Part shown: positions 17,054-25,804 of the stretch, piece after piece
Position numbering within the stretch: the stretch's first letter is position 1
Layout of the letters: the number at the start of each line of letters is the position of its first letter
Source: Roseimaritima multifibrata
Lineage (GTDB): Bacteria > Planctomycetota > Planctomycetia > Pirellulales > Pirellulaceae
Length of the DNA stretch: 64,000 nucleotides
Direction: 5' to 3'
NCBI RefSeq assembly: GCF_007741495.1
Contig: NZ_CP036262.1
Span: forward strand, 6,882,001 to 6,946,000
Made by a program: the position numbers and the translations under genes
Notes under the pieces: generated by a model
Databases searched by the model: none
What the model saw: only the letters and a program-made list of their open reading frames with translations
Told to the model about the DNA's origin: nothing

Positions 17054-20000
17054 ATGTATCGATTCATTCCCTCTAAAACCGTTCAAATGATACGTTTTTC
17101 GTCGCTGCTGACATGCGTTTGTATCGCTGGCATGATTGCGATGACCGCAAACGCCGAATCAACGACGCCAGACGGTGCGGTCAGTTACGCACGAGAAATC
17201 CTGCCAATACTGCAGCAAAACTGTGTCGCCTGCCACCGCGCCAAACAAGCCGAAGGGGGCCTGTCACTTGAAACGGTCAAGGCATTGCTGGTCGGTGGCG
17301 ATAGTGGCGTGCTGTGGGAAAGTACTGACCCGGCCGCCAGCCTGCTGTACACCAGACTCACCGACGACAACGACCCGATGCCGCCGGAGGAGAATACCGT
17401 CGGCGCGAAAAGATTGACCGAGAATCAGCTGACGCGGATCCGCAATTGGATCGCACAAGGTGCAACGATCGATCAGCATTCGGGCGCCGATATCGATTGG
17501 CAACCGGTTCCCGAGACCATTCGCAGCAGTTATTCGCTCGCGGTTTCGCCCGACGATCAATTCGTTGCGGTTGGGCATGCCAATCGAGTCGAACTGCTGG
17601 ATTCCCGAACGGGAAAAGTTGCCGACACTCTGGTGGATGATCAACTGTCACAATCAGGCGTTGCGGATGTCGATGTCATTCAGGCGATCGCATTTTCTCC
17701 GCTCGGAGATCGGATCGCCACCGGAGGATATCGCACGGTGCGAATCTGGCAAAGACTACCGAACACCGCCGAGGTACCGCCCGCACTGCAGCGAGCAAGC
17801 GGGCCGGTCGCCTTCAATCCCGATCATACGGCCGTGGCAATCGTCAACGCGATCGGTGATGTGGAAGTCTGGGATTTAGAGTCCCGCGAAAAGCGAATTT
17901 CGGTTCCTGCGTCGGCCTCTGTTGCAGACGTGGCCTGGGGGCATCAGGATTCTTTCGTGATCGGTTACGAAACGGGTGACCTGGCCATTCACGCAGCGAC
18001 AGACGGATCGCCCACTGCGGTCCTGCAGTTAGATCACTCCATTGCCTCCGTCGCACAAAGTCCCGACGGGCATACAATTGCTTCACTCGGTACGGAGGGG
18101 CAAATCCGTCTGTTCGAATCGCAACAACCAAAACCAATCCCTTCGCTTGATGCAGTCAAAGACGCAACGTCGATCGTCTTTACGTCAAAGAATCAATTGG
18201 TCGTTGGATCTGCATCCGGGATCGCGACGGTCATCGATCACACATCGGGCAAAGCCCTTCACCAATTCAATCACGAATCGCCAATCGTCGCGCTAGCAAC
18301 CAGTCACACGAATAACCGAATCGCGACCGGTGGCAGCGATGGCCAATCCAAGGTCTGGAATCTTGATGACGGAAAACTGCTTTTAACTCTCTCGGGTGAT
18401 CGAAAGTCACGGCTAAGAATCCAGTCACTTGATGATGACCTGCGGCGAGAAGAAGCGTGGCTTCAGACGTTGGAAAAGCAATCCGAAGTGTTAAAGAAGT
18501 CGCTGGAAACCGAAGACGCCGCGCTTGCGAAAGTAAAAGAAGCGCGCGAGAACGCCAGCAAAGCCCTGGCAGAAAAGACGAAACTACGCGACGAAACAGC
18601 CAAACAAATCGCCGCGACCAAGGTCAAAATTGCCGAAGCGAAGTCGCAGATTGAACAAGCAAATCAAACAGCGACGAAAACAGAAGGCTTGATCGCAACA
18701 AACAAAACGCAACTGGAGAAAACCACCGCGGAGTTACAACTGCTGGAGAAACAGGCCGCAATGACCACGGAAGAGCCGGCTGCGAAAGAACTTGCCAATC
18801 GTGTGGCCGAAAAGAAAACGCAAATACTGGCCGAACAAAAAACGAAGACACAGTCGACCGAACAACTTGCCGCGGCAAAGAAACTTGCTGCCGAGGCGAA
18901 TGCGAGGGTGACCGCAGAAACGGCTGCATTGGAAAAGCAAAACGCCGCGTTGGTGGCGGCCGAGAAAGAGGTTCAAGCAAAACAGGCCGATCTGACGGAA
19001 CGTGACCAAGCATTGGTTACCACCACTAAAACGCGTGATCTTGCGTCGCTAAAGATCCCTGAACATCAAAACATCATTCGGCTGCGCAAAAACGAACTTG
19101 GCGAGCTAAAGTACCGGCACACGCAACTAACAGCAAACGCTGCCCTTTGGCCTAGCGTGACGTCGATCGCATTTTCACCTGACGATTTGAGCATCGCGGT
19201 AGTCGATGCAAAAGGTGGCGTCCGAACCTTTGATGGACAGACGGGAGCACCGATTGACCGAGACCAGCTGAGCGATTCAAGATCAGCGACGTTTTCATCG
19301 GGGGCGCAGTGGGTCGACGGAGATCGATTGGTGGTCCATGATCCATTTGGTCCACCGCAGGTAATCGCGTTACAGCACCGGTGGAAACTGATTCAGTCGA
19401 TCGGAGGAATCGATTCTGAACTGATTGCGGACCGAGTCACCGCATTAGATTTTCGCGGCGATGGTGAATCCATCGCAATCGGCAGTGGTACCCCCAGTCG
19501 TGACGGACAAGTGATCATCGTCGCAACGGCGACCGGTGAAGTGCTGCGGCGGTTCGACAACGTTCACAGCGACTCCGTACTGGCAGTCCGGTTTTCACCA
19601 GATGATCGCGTCTTGGCAACCGCGTCGGCCGATAAGACGATTCGATTGCTGGACGTTCAATCCGAAAAGGTAATCGGTGCGTTAGATGGGCATACGCACC
19701 ATGTTCTATCGATTTCATGGAAGAATGACGGACGGATACTTGCCAGCGGCAGCGCCGACCAGACAATCAAAACTTGGGACGTCGGAACGATGCAACGGAT
19801 TCGAACCATCGGCGGGTTTCCTGACGAAGTCACTTCGATTGCCTTTATCGGAGACGGCACACGAGTGGTCAGTTCCACTGCGAATGGCCAGGTTCGCGTT
19901 CACGAGTCGAGTACCGGGGCGCAGGTGTCGGCAACCGCGGCGCCGGGTGATTTTCTGTTTGCAACAGGCATCACCGCCGATGGAACGCGAGTTTTTTCCG

Positions 20001-20065
20001 CCGGACAGAAAGGGAGCGTCAACGTCTGGGAAACCGAAGGCTTGAAAAGCATCGGCACCTGGTAG
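17054..20065 (+). CDS. cytochrome c-type/WD40 protein split by a coiled coil
   Basis: 1003 residues; an in-frame ATG at 17087 is an alternative start giving a cleaner signal peptide. A planctomycete cytochrome domain (PSCyt1) carries CVACH at 57-61 and DNDPMPPEE near 105-115 (possible axial Met). WD40-like blades run from about 155 to 450 (KVWNLDDGKLLLTLSG). A long uninterrupted Ala/Glu/Lys/Gln coiled coil occupies about 450-690. Further WD40 blades run from about 700 to the end (SVLAVRFSPDDRVLATASAD, HVLSISWKNDGRILASGSAD). Its place three bases after the preceding gene makes it the last gene of the DUF1501 operon. The heme motif and propeller suggest a redox scaffold; this is inference. Confidence 0.88.
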   Translation: MYRFIPSKTVQMIRFSSLLTCVCIAGMIAMTANAESTTPDGAVSYAREILPILQQNCVACHRAKQAEGGLSLETVKALLVGGDSGVLWESTDPAASLLYTRLTDDNDPMPPEENTVGAKRLTENQLTRIRNWIAQGATIDQHSGADIDWQPVPETIRSSYSLAVSPDDQFVAVGHANRVELLDSRTGKVADTLVDDQLSQSGVADVDVIQAIAFSPLGDRIATGGYRTVRIWQRLPNTAEVPPALQRASGPVAFNPDHTAVAIVNAIGDVEVWDLESREKRISVPASASVADVAWGHQDSFVIGYETGDLAIHAATDGSPTAVLQLDHSIASVAQSPDGHTIASLGTEGQIRLFESQQPKPIPSLDAVKDATSIVFTSKNQLVVGSASGIATVIDHTSGKALHQFNHESPIVALATSHTNNRIATGGSDGQSKVWNLDDGKLLLTLSGDRKSRLRIQSLDDDLRREEAWLQTLEKQSEVLKKSLETEDAALAKVKEARENASKALAEKTKLRDETAKQIAATKVKIAEAKSQIEQANQTATKTEGLIATNKTQLEKTTAELQLLEKQAAMTTEEPAAKELANRVAEKKTQILAEQKTKTQSTEQLAAAKKLAAEANARVTAETAALEKQNAALVAAEKEVQAKQADLTERDQALVTTTKTRDLASLKIPEHQNIIRLRKNELGELKYRHTQLTANAALWPSVTSIAFSPDDLSIAVVDAKGGVRTFDGQTGAPIDRDQLSDSRSATFSSGAQWVDGDRLVVHDPFGPPQVIALQHRWKLIQSIGGIDSELIADRVTALDFRGDGESIAIGSGTPSRDGQVIIVATATGEVLRRFDNVHSDSVLAVRFSPDDRVLATASADKTIRLLDVQSEKVIGALDGHTHHVLSISWKNDGRILASGSADQTIKTWDVGTMQRIRTIGGFPDEVTSIAFIGDGTRVVSSTANGQVRVHESSTGAQVSATAAPGDFLFATGITADGTRVFSAGQKGSVNVWETEGLKSIGTW

Positions 20066-20727
20066 CCGCCCCCCCCAACGGATCAAACAATTGGGGTAAA
20101 AAATTTCGGCCAATAAAGAGCGCAGTTGCGCTGGCAGGCAACGCGAATCGCATCCATCTTCAATCAGCGACGCAGGTGAGATCTATCCAGACGGATCAAT
20201 CGAGAACCTGAAACCTTGACGCCATGAAATAGGCCCAAGACAAGTGGGGGACACGGCACAACAAGGGAAAGCGGTTGGCCTAAAAGAGGTATTGTCGCTA
20301 TTGAGACTGCCCTGAAATAGCAGTATTCGGCAACGGGCATCGCAAACGTCTCCTTCCGGCTGCTCAAGCGGTCGACAAGTATCTGTCGCCCGCTGAGCCA
20401 GTGAATTTATATTGATCGGCTTGGTTGGTGTCCCTTTTCGTGGGTGACGTGAAATTTATTGCTGGCGTATTGCCAGTCAGTCCACGCTTTGGCGAGCGTT
20501 AGCTATGTGGCTGCCGTACCTACCGTCGCCAGACAATGGATCCCACTCGGAATCCACTACTTATAGATTTTGCGTCCGGAGCGAAAGGCGACACTTTAAG
20601 ATTCACTGGCTAGTCGAGAAATGCAGCGGCAGCCGTCGATTTGGGTCAGCATGCCAGAGACGTTTGGCATGCGTCCAACAGGGCGGAATATCACAACGGA
20701 GTCCCCGGGGACTTAAAAGGACACAAA
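20066..20727. other. intergenic region with dispersed repeats
   Basis: No supportable gene. It contains a repeat at 20467-20540 matching 55364-55440, and the string GGAGCGAAAGGCGACA at 20578-20593, which recurs at 54597-54612. Short open frames here (for example 20164-20367 minus) have no signal of coding. The stretch 20066-20460 shows nothing else recognisable. Confidence 0.6.
20467..20540. repeat. dispersed repeat family C, copy 1
   Basis: The block with GTCCACGCT, GGCGAGCGT, CTGCCGTA and CGTCGCCAGAC resembles 55364-55440 in order and spacing, including the run CTGCCGTA-x-x-TA-x-CGTCGCCAGAC. Divergence is about one base in five. It is non-coding. Confidence 0.65.
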
Positions 20728-21174
20728 ATGAACTTTTGGCACGGAATGACGACTAGTTGGCAGTTCTGGGCAATGTTGTCTGCGCTAGCCGCTGCGCTGA
20801 CGGCGATTTTTGCCAAACTTGGGGTCAAAGGGATTCCGCCAGACGTGGCGACCTTCATAAGAACACTTGTCATTCTCGCATTCGTTTCGACCTTGCTGTG
20901 CATTAGCGGACAGTTTGCACTCGTGAAATCGATACCGCGGCGAGGCGTGGCATTTCTAATACTGTCGGGCCTGGCCACTGGCGGGAGTTGGATCTGCTAT
21001 TTCCGAGCCCTAGATATCGGCAAGGCGGGGCAAGTCGCCAGCATCGACAAATTGAGTGTCGTCCTGGTCGCGATCATTGCATTTCTGTTTCTACATGAAC
21101 GGCTTTCTCTGACAGCTACTATCGGAGTTGCTCTCATCACCATCGGGGCGATCTGTGTTGCAGTGGCCGACTAA
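20728..21174 (+). CDS. half-size EamA-family transporter
   Basis: 148 residues from the ATG at 20728, preceded by AAAAGGACACAAA; the upstream in-frame ATG at 20641 adds a polar tail without a signal. Four or five hydrophobic segments and the EamA hallmarks are present: WAMLSALAAALTAIFAKLGV at the N terminus, ATFIRTLVILAF, and SWICYFRALDIGKAGQVAS followed by LSVVLVAIIAFLFLHERLS. Full-length EamA (DMT) transporters have ten segments made of two such halves; single-half proteins must act as dimers. The substrate is unknown. It stands alone between repeats and the rhomboid-like gene. Confidence 0.85.
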   Translation: MNFWHGMTTSWQFWAMLSALAAALTAIFAKLGVKGIPPDVATFIRTLVILAFVSTLLCISGQFALVKSIPRRGVAFLILSGLATGGSWICYFRALDIGKAGQVASIDKLSVVLVAIIAFLFLHERLSLTATIGVALITIGAICVAVAD

Positions 21175-21400
21175 GAATGACGATCCCGAACGCCGCAACG
21201 ACACGAACCGTCGACGCGATCAAACGGTTCGTCAATCGATTCGCGTCGGTTGTAACATCCGAATATTTGACGTGCGGTAACATCGGCGATGGTACGCGGT
21301 ATGATTTTATGTTTTCGTCCGGCACTAACTTTTCCGTCCGCCAAAAAATCTTCCGCGATGAAAAGCATGATAACGAAAGGCAACGTCCTCCGGCTAAGAA

Positions 21401-22021
21401 ATGGAAACCATGAACACCCTGCTACGACTGCCCTTCACCCTTACGATGCTGTCGGTCCTGATTGCAGCCGGTATCTACGGGCGAAGCCACGTCGGTTTAC
21501 TTGACCAGACCATTCAAGACCGTGCTGGTTACTCCATGCGACTGATTGTTGAAGGGCAAGTGCATCGCGCTATCACTTCGCTGCTGTTTACCGCCGGGGG
21601 ATGGCGATTTTACAGTTCGATCGCAATGTTCGGACTGGGGGTCGGGTACGTTGAATGGAACTATGGAACGACACGATCCCTTGCGACGTTCTTCGGCATT
21701 CACATCACGACGCTCGCCTTGATGACGATCGGTGTACTGGCCGTCAATGCGATGGCTTCTACCCATCGCGGTCAGCTGCTATGGCATGTCCAGGATGTTG
21801 GCCCATCCGCGGGTTACTACGGATGCATTGGATTGGCGCTCGCTGGACTGGCGTCACCGATTCGCTGGCCCATCATCGCATTGATCCTGCTGGTTCTAAT
21901 CGCCCGTGCAACGTGGTCCTTCATCCATCTCCCCGAAGACGGCCAAATGCTATCCGCTGACTTCGCCCATTTGATTGCGTTCCCCCTGGGAATGCTATGC
22001 ACTTCTCTAGTGGCAGATTAA
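21401..22021 (+). CDS. rhomboid-like intramembrane protein
   Basis: 206 residues (or 203 from the ATG at 21410) with about six hydrophobic segments. Two features fit a rhomboid serine protease core: GPSAG at 134-138 (Ser136), in the position of the GxSG motif, and DFAHLIAFPLG near the end (His190), in the position of the catalytic His helix. An earlier QVHRAITSLLF (about 53-63) resembles the W.R..T..F.H region preceding TM2. The overall sequence is divergent, so it could be an inactive relative. It is distinct from the rhombosortase-like protein at 57959. Neighbours give no substrate. Confidence 0.6.
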   Translation: METMNTLLRLPFTLTMLSVLIAAGIYGRSHVGLLDQTIQDRAGYSMRLIVEGQVHRAITSLLFTAGGWRFYSSIAMFGLGVGYVEWNYGTTRSLATFFGIHITTLALMTIGVLAVNAMASTHRGQLLWHVQDVGPSAGYYGCIGLALAGLASPIRWPIIALILLVLIARATWSFIHLPEDGQMLSADFAHLIAFPLGMLCTSLVAD

Positions 22022-22311
22022 GACAGTATCCAGACGCATGAAGCATCCGCCGTAGCAAGCGAAGCTCTATGCCATCTACTTTCTTAGCGCAACGGCGCGA
22101 ACCGTCCGGCAATCGCATTGAAAACAGAATGAATTTGCCCGTCGGCTTACGCCGATCCGCCAGGAATACCGCCCGTAGATGGCATTGGGCTAGCGCGGCC
22201 GCAACTGGACGGGCTGTCTGAAGGTTCGTCCCAGCAGTAACCAGGTCGCATCTTTCTTCATCGACAGGACTTTGCCGCCCGAGATTCGATACGGTCGATC
22301 CCGCACGAAAG

Positions 22312-22470
22312 CTATTGCGACGCTCGATTATCAAAAAAGCTGAACGCAAAATTCAACCCAAGCGTTAACAACAAACTACCGATAATCGAGATGTGCCACT
22401 GGAACAGAAAATTCAAGGCAATCAAGATGACAACAAAGATTACAAGGTGCCGGGCGTATGTAGCATTCAT
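22312..22470 (-). CDS. small membrane protein, hypothetical
   Basis: 52 residues from an ATG at 22468-22470 (a TTG 60 bases upstream keeps the frame open). Two hydrophobic stretches, HLVIFVVILIALNFLF and ISIIGSLLLTLGLNFAF, suggest a hairpin of two membrane helices with a short charged end. No family was recognised and no strong ribosome binding site precedes it. The composition is clearly membrane-like rather than random. Confidence 0.45.
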   Translation of the reverse strand: MNATYARHLVIFVVILIALNFLFQWHISIIGSLLLTLGLNFAFSFFDNRASQ

Positions 22471-22820
22471 AGAGTTGGCTGCGTTCCGCAGATAAGAGAG
22501 TACTTTAATGGCTATTAAGATGCGGCCCAACTTTACACGAGCACATGAATCGCGAACATCCGGTTGATTCCGGTGTGGCCATCACCTGCCGCGAAGGACG
22601 CCGTCGAACGACGATATCCGCTCGGGCTTATTATACATTGATCGAGATATCGCTAAGCGGCTCCTCCACCATTTCTAAACCGTTGCTCGGAAACCGAGAC
22701 ATAAGCAACCTTCATCGTTCCTCACTGCCAACGGCTCACTTTTCCCACCACCGCCCGTCGCGTTAAGAACACCGACGGCACTAGCGATAGCCCACGACGG
22801 GTGGACTCCCAAATGTGAAT
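22471..22820. other. intergenic region, nothing recognised
   Basis: Lies between the small membrane protein start and the end of the Bat operon. No open frame with coding character, no clear hairpin terminator and no repeat shared with the rest of the window were seen. Confidence 0.5.
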
Positions 22821-25703
22821 TCAGACAGCGGGACTTCCTTCATCAAGCGATGCGATGTCCTTGCGCAATATCCAGCCGATATGACCGTCGGCGGTCTTGA
22901 CCTGTGCCCAATCCCCTCGCGTAGCCAGCCTCTCAACGCGATGGCCCTGGGCTTCCTCGATCGTGGTGACCGGATCAAACCCCGCTCCGTCCCCTGAACG
23001 CAGGCTGACGTTACCGGCCACGATGATGGCATTAAACGATGGTTGCGTTTGGGCTGGCGACCAGAATAGTGCCCCACCGCAAAGGAGAAGAAGAGCGAGC
23101 GGCACGACTGCATACTTCCAAACCGGGAATTGAAGATATACCAGTCGCAAGATCAACAGCCCCCAAAAGGCTACGGAACTGATCCCAAGCACCCACCTTG
23201 CGACAGAACGCAGGTTTTCCGGCAACGTCAACATCGACTCGGCGTGCGGTTGATCGGATGTCGTTGTTCCGCTTACCAGTTTGTCGGCAAATGCCAGATT
23301 CTTGCGGGCTTGTTTGTTGCCGGGATCAAGCTGCAACGCTTTTTCGTAGTTGGCGATCGCCAGCCCCAGCTTGCCGGATTGCATGGAAGCATTGCCAAGA
23401 TTGATGAATAGGTCCGCGTTGCGTACATCGCTGTCGACCAACAGTTGGTACTTCGTCATCGCCGTTGCAAACAATTCTTTGGCGTCGGCAGAATCGGTTT
23501 CTGCTATCTCCAACCCCTCCGTATACGCTGCGTCCGCTTCAGCGAGAATGGTAGTTTTTTGGGTACTGGACAATGCAACGGCGGCGGATGCTTCGCTCGC
23601 CCATCCGATCACCGAGAAGGCCAATAGCATCGCGGCGGTTTGCGTTAATGCTCGTTTTTTAAACCGTCGCGGAGTTGAACGACGCACATTCATCACCTGC
23701 CGTGCAGATCGAGCTGCGTCGATACGGTCGACCAATTCCAAAGCGGATTGGCGTAGGGCATCCTCCCGAACCGTCGTGTCCGACATGCTGCCCGAAGGCT
23801 TGCGTGCAACCGCCAAAAACGATTCGACTTCACCCGCTAGGTCGTACAACCCAGCAGTTCGCAGATGGCCGACCGCTTCGATCTCTCTTGCAGCACGACG
23901 CGAATCACCGGCCTGTGCATCGATCGTGGTCCTGGAGTATTTACGCCCTTCCGCTAGGACATAGGCTACAACGGCGTCGGCAATCGCGTCCACATCCCGC
24001 CCCCTTTCGATCGCCGCCATACAGCGATTCTTCGCCGACCGGAAGCTTGGAAAACGACGGACTATCAGGTCGCGATACTTTAGGATAGCAAGTGTTAACC
24101 AAACCACTGGCGGCGCGATCAGGAACAGCGACAACCAATTCCAAGGCTTTACTGGAGCGTGTGAAACAACCACCGTAGCGTCGTTATGATTGGCGAAGTC
24201 CGGCTGTTCAGGATCTACCACCGGCCCCGTTGTGCCGGATTTAGTCTTCCGGCCGTTACCGACGATCGCATCGAGCGCTAACATTTCAGACTTATTCACG
24301 GTAATCGAAATCGGATCGCTCATTACTGTTTGAAAGGATTCCGTATCAGGATCAAAGAAGCTAAACCGAATCGGTGGGATTTCCTGGATGCCCTCGCGTC
24401 GCGGACGAATCGTGGTCGAGAACACCTTGGTGTCATCTTGCACGAATCCCGCCAACGACTCATCGGCGACTTTGAAGTCCGCGGTTAGTTCGGGCAACTC
24501 GTAGAGTGGCGGTGCTTGCACCAACTCCATAGGCCCGGTGCCCAAGATGCCGATATTTAGAGTGATCGGGTCACCCGCATCAACGGTCGTCGGAGTCGCG
24601 TGCGAAACGATTTCGTAGCGTCCCACTGCACCGCGGTAGTCCGCAGGCCGGCCTTCGGTCGGTATTGGAAGGACCTCCGTCGCGTCCACGCTGACTTCAC
24701 CCACGATCGGCCGCGAAGCGGTCACGGCCAGACGGTTTCCGAACGCAGAGCCAAAAAATTCGTCGTTCATCATACGTGACATCGGCGAATTACCCGCAAA
24801 GGCATCGTCACCAAACAGGCTGCCAAAGGAAGAACGCGATTTCCCGATTGCGGTCGGATAGTTGACAACAATCTGCACATCCGCCGCGTCGATTTCCCCC
24901 GCACGTTTGGGGTACACGGTAGCATCGATTTCGTAGAGGTAGTAAGCATGCTCGACCGCTTCATTATCTCCCGTCTTTGCGGAAGAACGCTGGTCTTCGG
25001 TCTCGGCCCTCGAATTCGACCGAGTAGCATGCGTGCTTTTTCCTTGAGGAACCATCCTTAACACTTCGCGTCCGCCGGGGCGTTGGCTGTTTTCCGCTAA
25101 TTCCTTCATTTTGGCTGTGAACCCGCCCCACGATGTCGAATCCGAAATCATGTTCCACATATCACCTTCGCTGAGCGTATGCCCCGATTTTGGATCACGG
25201 AATGGGCGAAGCCAGATTTTCAATTTCAAATCGAGCGGTTGTCCGACAAATACCTTTTGCTTTCCCCCTTCGATTTCAACAAACATCAAATCGCCGGTTT
25301 CACTTCTCGTCGCAATGAACCGTTCTGGCTGAGTCGTCACCGGTTTGCCGTCGACGCTGAAGGTCATCGCGGGGATCGTGAACGTCCCTTCACGCCGTGG
25401 TGTGATCAGATACTGCATCGTGACGCTACGGGTTTCGCTGCGGCGACCGTTGATGATCGTGATCCGCGAGCTCTGCGAAGGCGAACCGGCCGAACGGACA
25501 TCACAACCGTCGATAGCCGGAGGAGTTGGCTGTTCGAAATCGGACGCGTCGGAGATCGAGATTTGCAACGCCACGGGTGAACCGACAAAGGCTTCGCGAG
25601 TCGACAATCGCGTATCAACGTTCGCCGCAGTTGCGGTCGCGGTCAACAGGGCAGTCAGTGCGAGTGCAGGTAGAAGAGGTTTCATGGATAGAGTTGCCTT
25701 CAT
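22821..25703 (-). CDS. batD: BatD-BatE fusion (oxygen-tolerance protein with TPR and SH3)
   Basis: 960 residues. Signal peptide about 1-27; BatD-type beta domains (VDTRLSTREAFVGSPVALQI, VGRYEIVSHATPTTVDAGDP) to about 510; a transmembrane segment at about 521-540; a cytoplasmic-type helical part; then, at Met671, MNVRRSTPRRFKKRAL leads into a second signal-peptide-like segment ending ASEASA (about 705). This is followed by TPR repeats (LFINLGNASMQSGKLGLAIA, about 757-800), two more membrane helices and an SH3-like domain (NVSLRSGDGAGFD, GDWAQVKTADGHIGWI). The second half is a complete BatE including its export signal, so two genes appear merged without a stop. CAGGTG immediately before the Met671 codon (23693) could allow internal initiation. 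It is the last gene of the MoxR-Bat operon. Confidence 0.85.
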   Translation of the reverse strand: MKATLSMKPLLPALALTALLTATATAANVDTRLSTREAFVGSPVALQISISDASDFEQPTPPAIDGCDVRSAGSPSQSSRITIINGRRSETRSVTMQYLITPRREGTFTIPAMTFSVDGKPVTTQPERFIATRSETGDLMFVEIEGGKQKVFVGQPLDLKLKIWLRPFRDPKSGHTLSEGDMWNMISDSTSWGGFTAKMKELAENSQRPGGREVLRMVPQGKSTHATRSNSRAETEDQRSSAKTGDNEAVEHAYYLYEIDATVYPKRAGEIDAADVQIVVNYPTAIGKSRSSFGSLFGDDAFAGNSPMSRMMNDEFFGSAFGNRLAVTASRPIVGEVSVDATEVLPIPTEGRPADYRGAVGRYEIVSHATPTTVDAGDPITLNIGILGTGPMELVQAPPLYELPELTADFKVADESLAGFVQDDTKVFSTTIRPRREGIQEIPPIRFSFFDPDTESFQTVMSDPISITVNKSEMLALDAIVGNGRKTKSGTTGPVVDPEQPDFANHNDATVVVSHAPVKPWNWLSLFLIAPPVVWLTLAILKYRDLIVRRFPSFRSAKNRCMAAIERGRDVDAIADAVVAYVLAEGRKYSRTTIDAQAGDSRRAAREIEAVGHLRTAGLYDLAGEVESFLAVARKPSGSMSDTTVREDALRQSALELVDRIDAARSARQVMNVRRSTPRRFKKRALTQTAAMLLAFSVIGWASEASAAVALSSTQKTTILAEADAAYTEGLEIAETDSADAKELFATAMTKYQLLVDSDVRNADLFINLGNASMQSGKLGLAIANYEKALQLDPGNKQARKNLAFADKLVSGTTTSDQPHAESMLTLPENLRSVARWVLGISSVAFWGLLILRLVYLQFPVWKYAVVPLALLLLCGGALFWSPAQTQPSFNAIIVAGNVSLRSGDGAGFDPVTTIEEAQGHRVERLATRGDWAQVKTADGHIGWILRKDIASLDEGSPAV

Positions 25704-25804
25704 TTCTTAGCGGAACGGATCAAGCCGTTTAGCAGCGGGTGTGATTTCAATAAGTTTGCTGGTATGCGGTACTAGAGGGTCTGCGGTTTTGCAGCCTGAT
25801 GCCA

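Noticed and set aside
18624-19013. Antisense open frame under the WD40 protein coiled coil
   Set aside because: Ala/Glu/Lys codon bias removes stops on the other strand; typical shadow frame.
20164-20367. 67-residue minus-strand open frame
   Set aside because: No family resemblance or ribosome site; region is rich in dispersed repeats.
21177-21413. 78-residue plus-strand open frame before the rhomboid-like gene
   Set aside because: Starts right after the EamA stop but shows no domain, no ribosome site and random composition.
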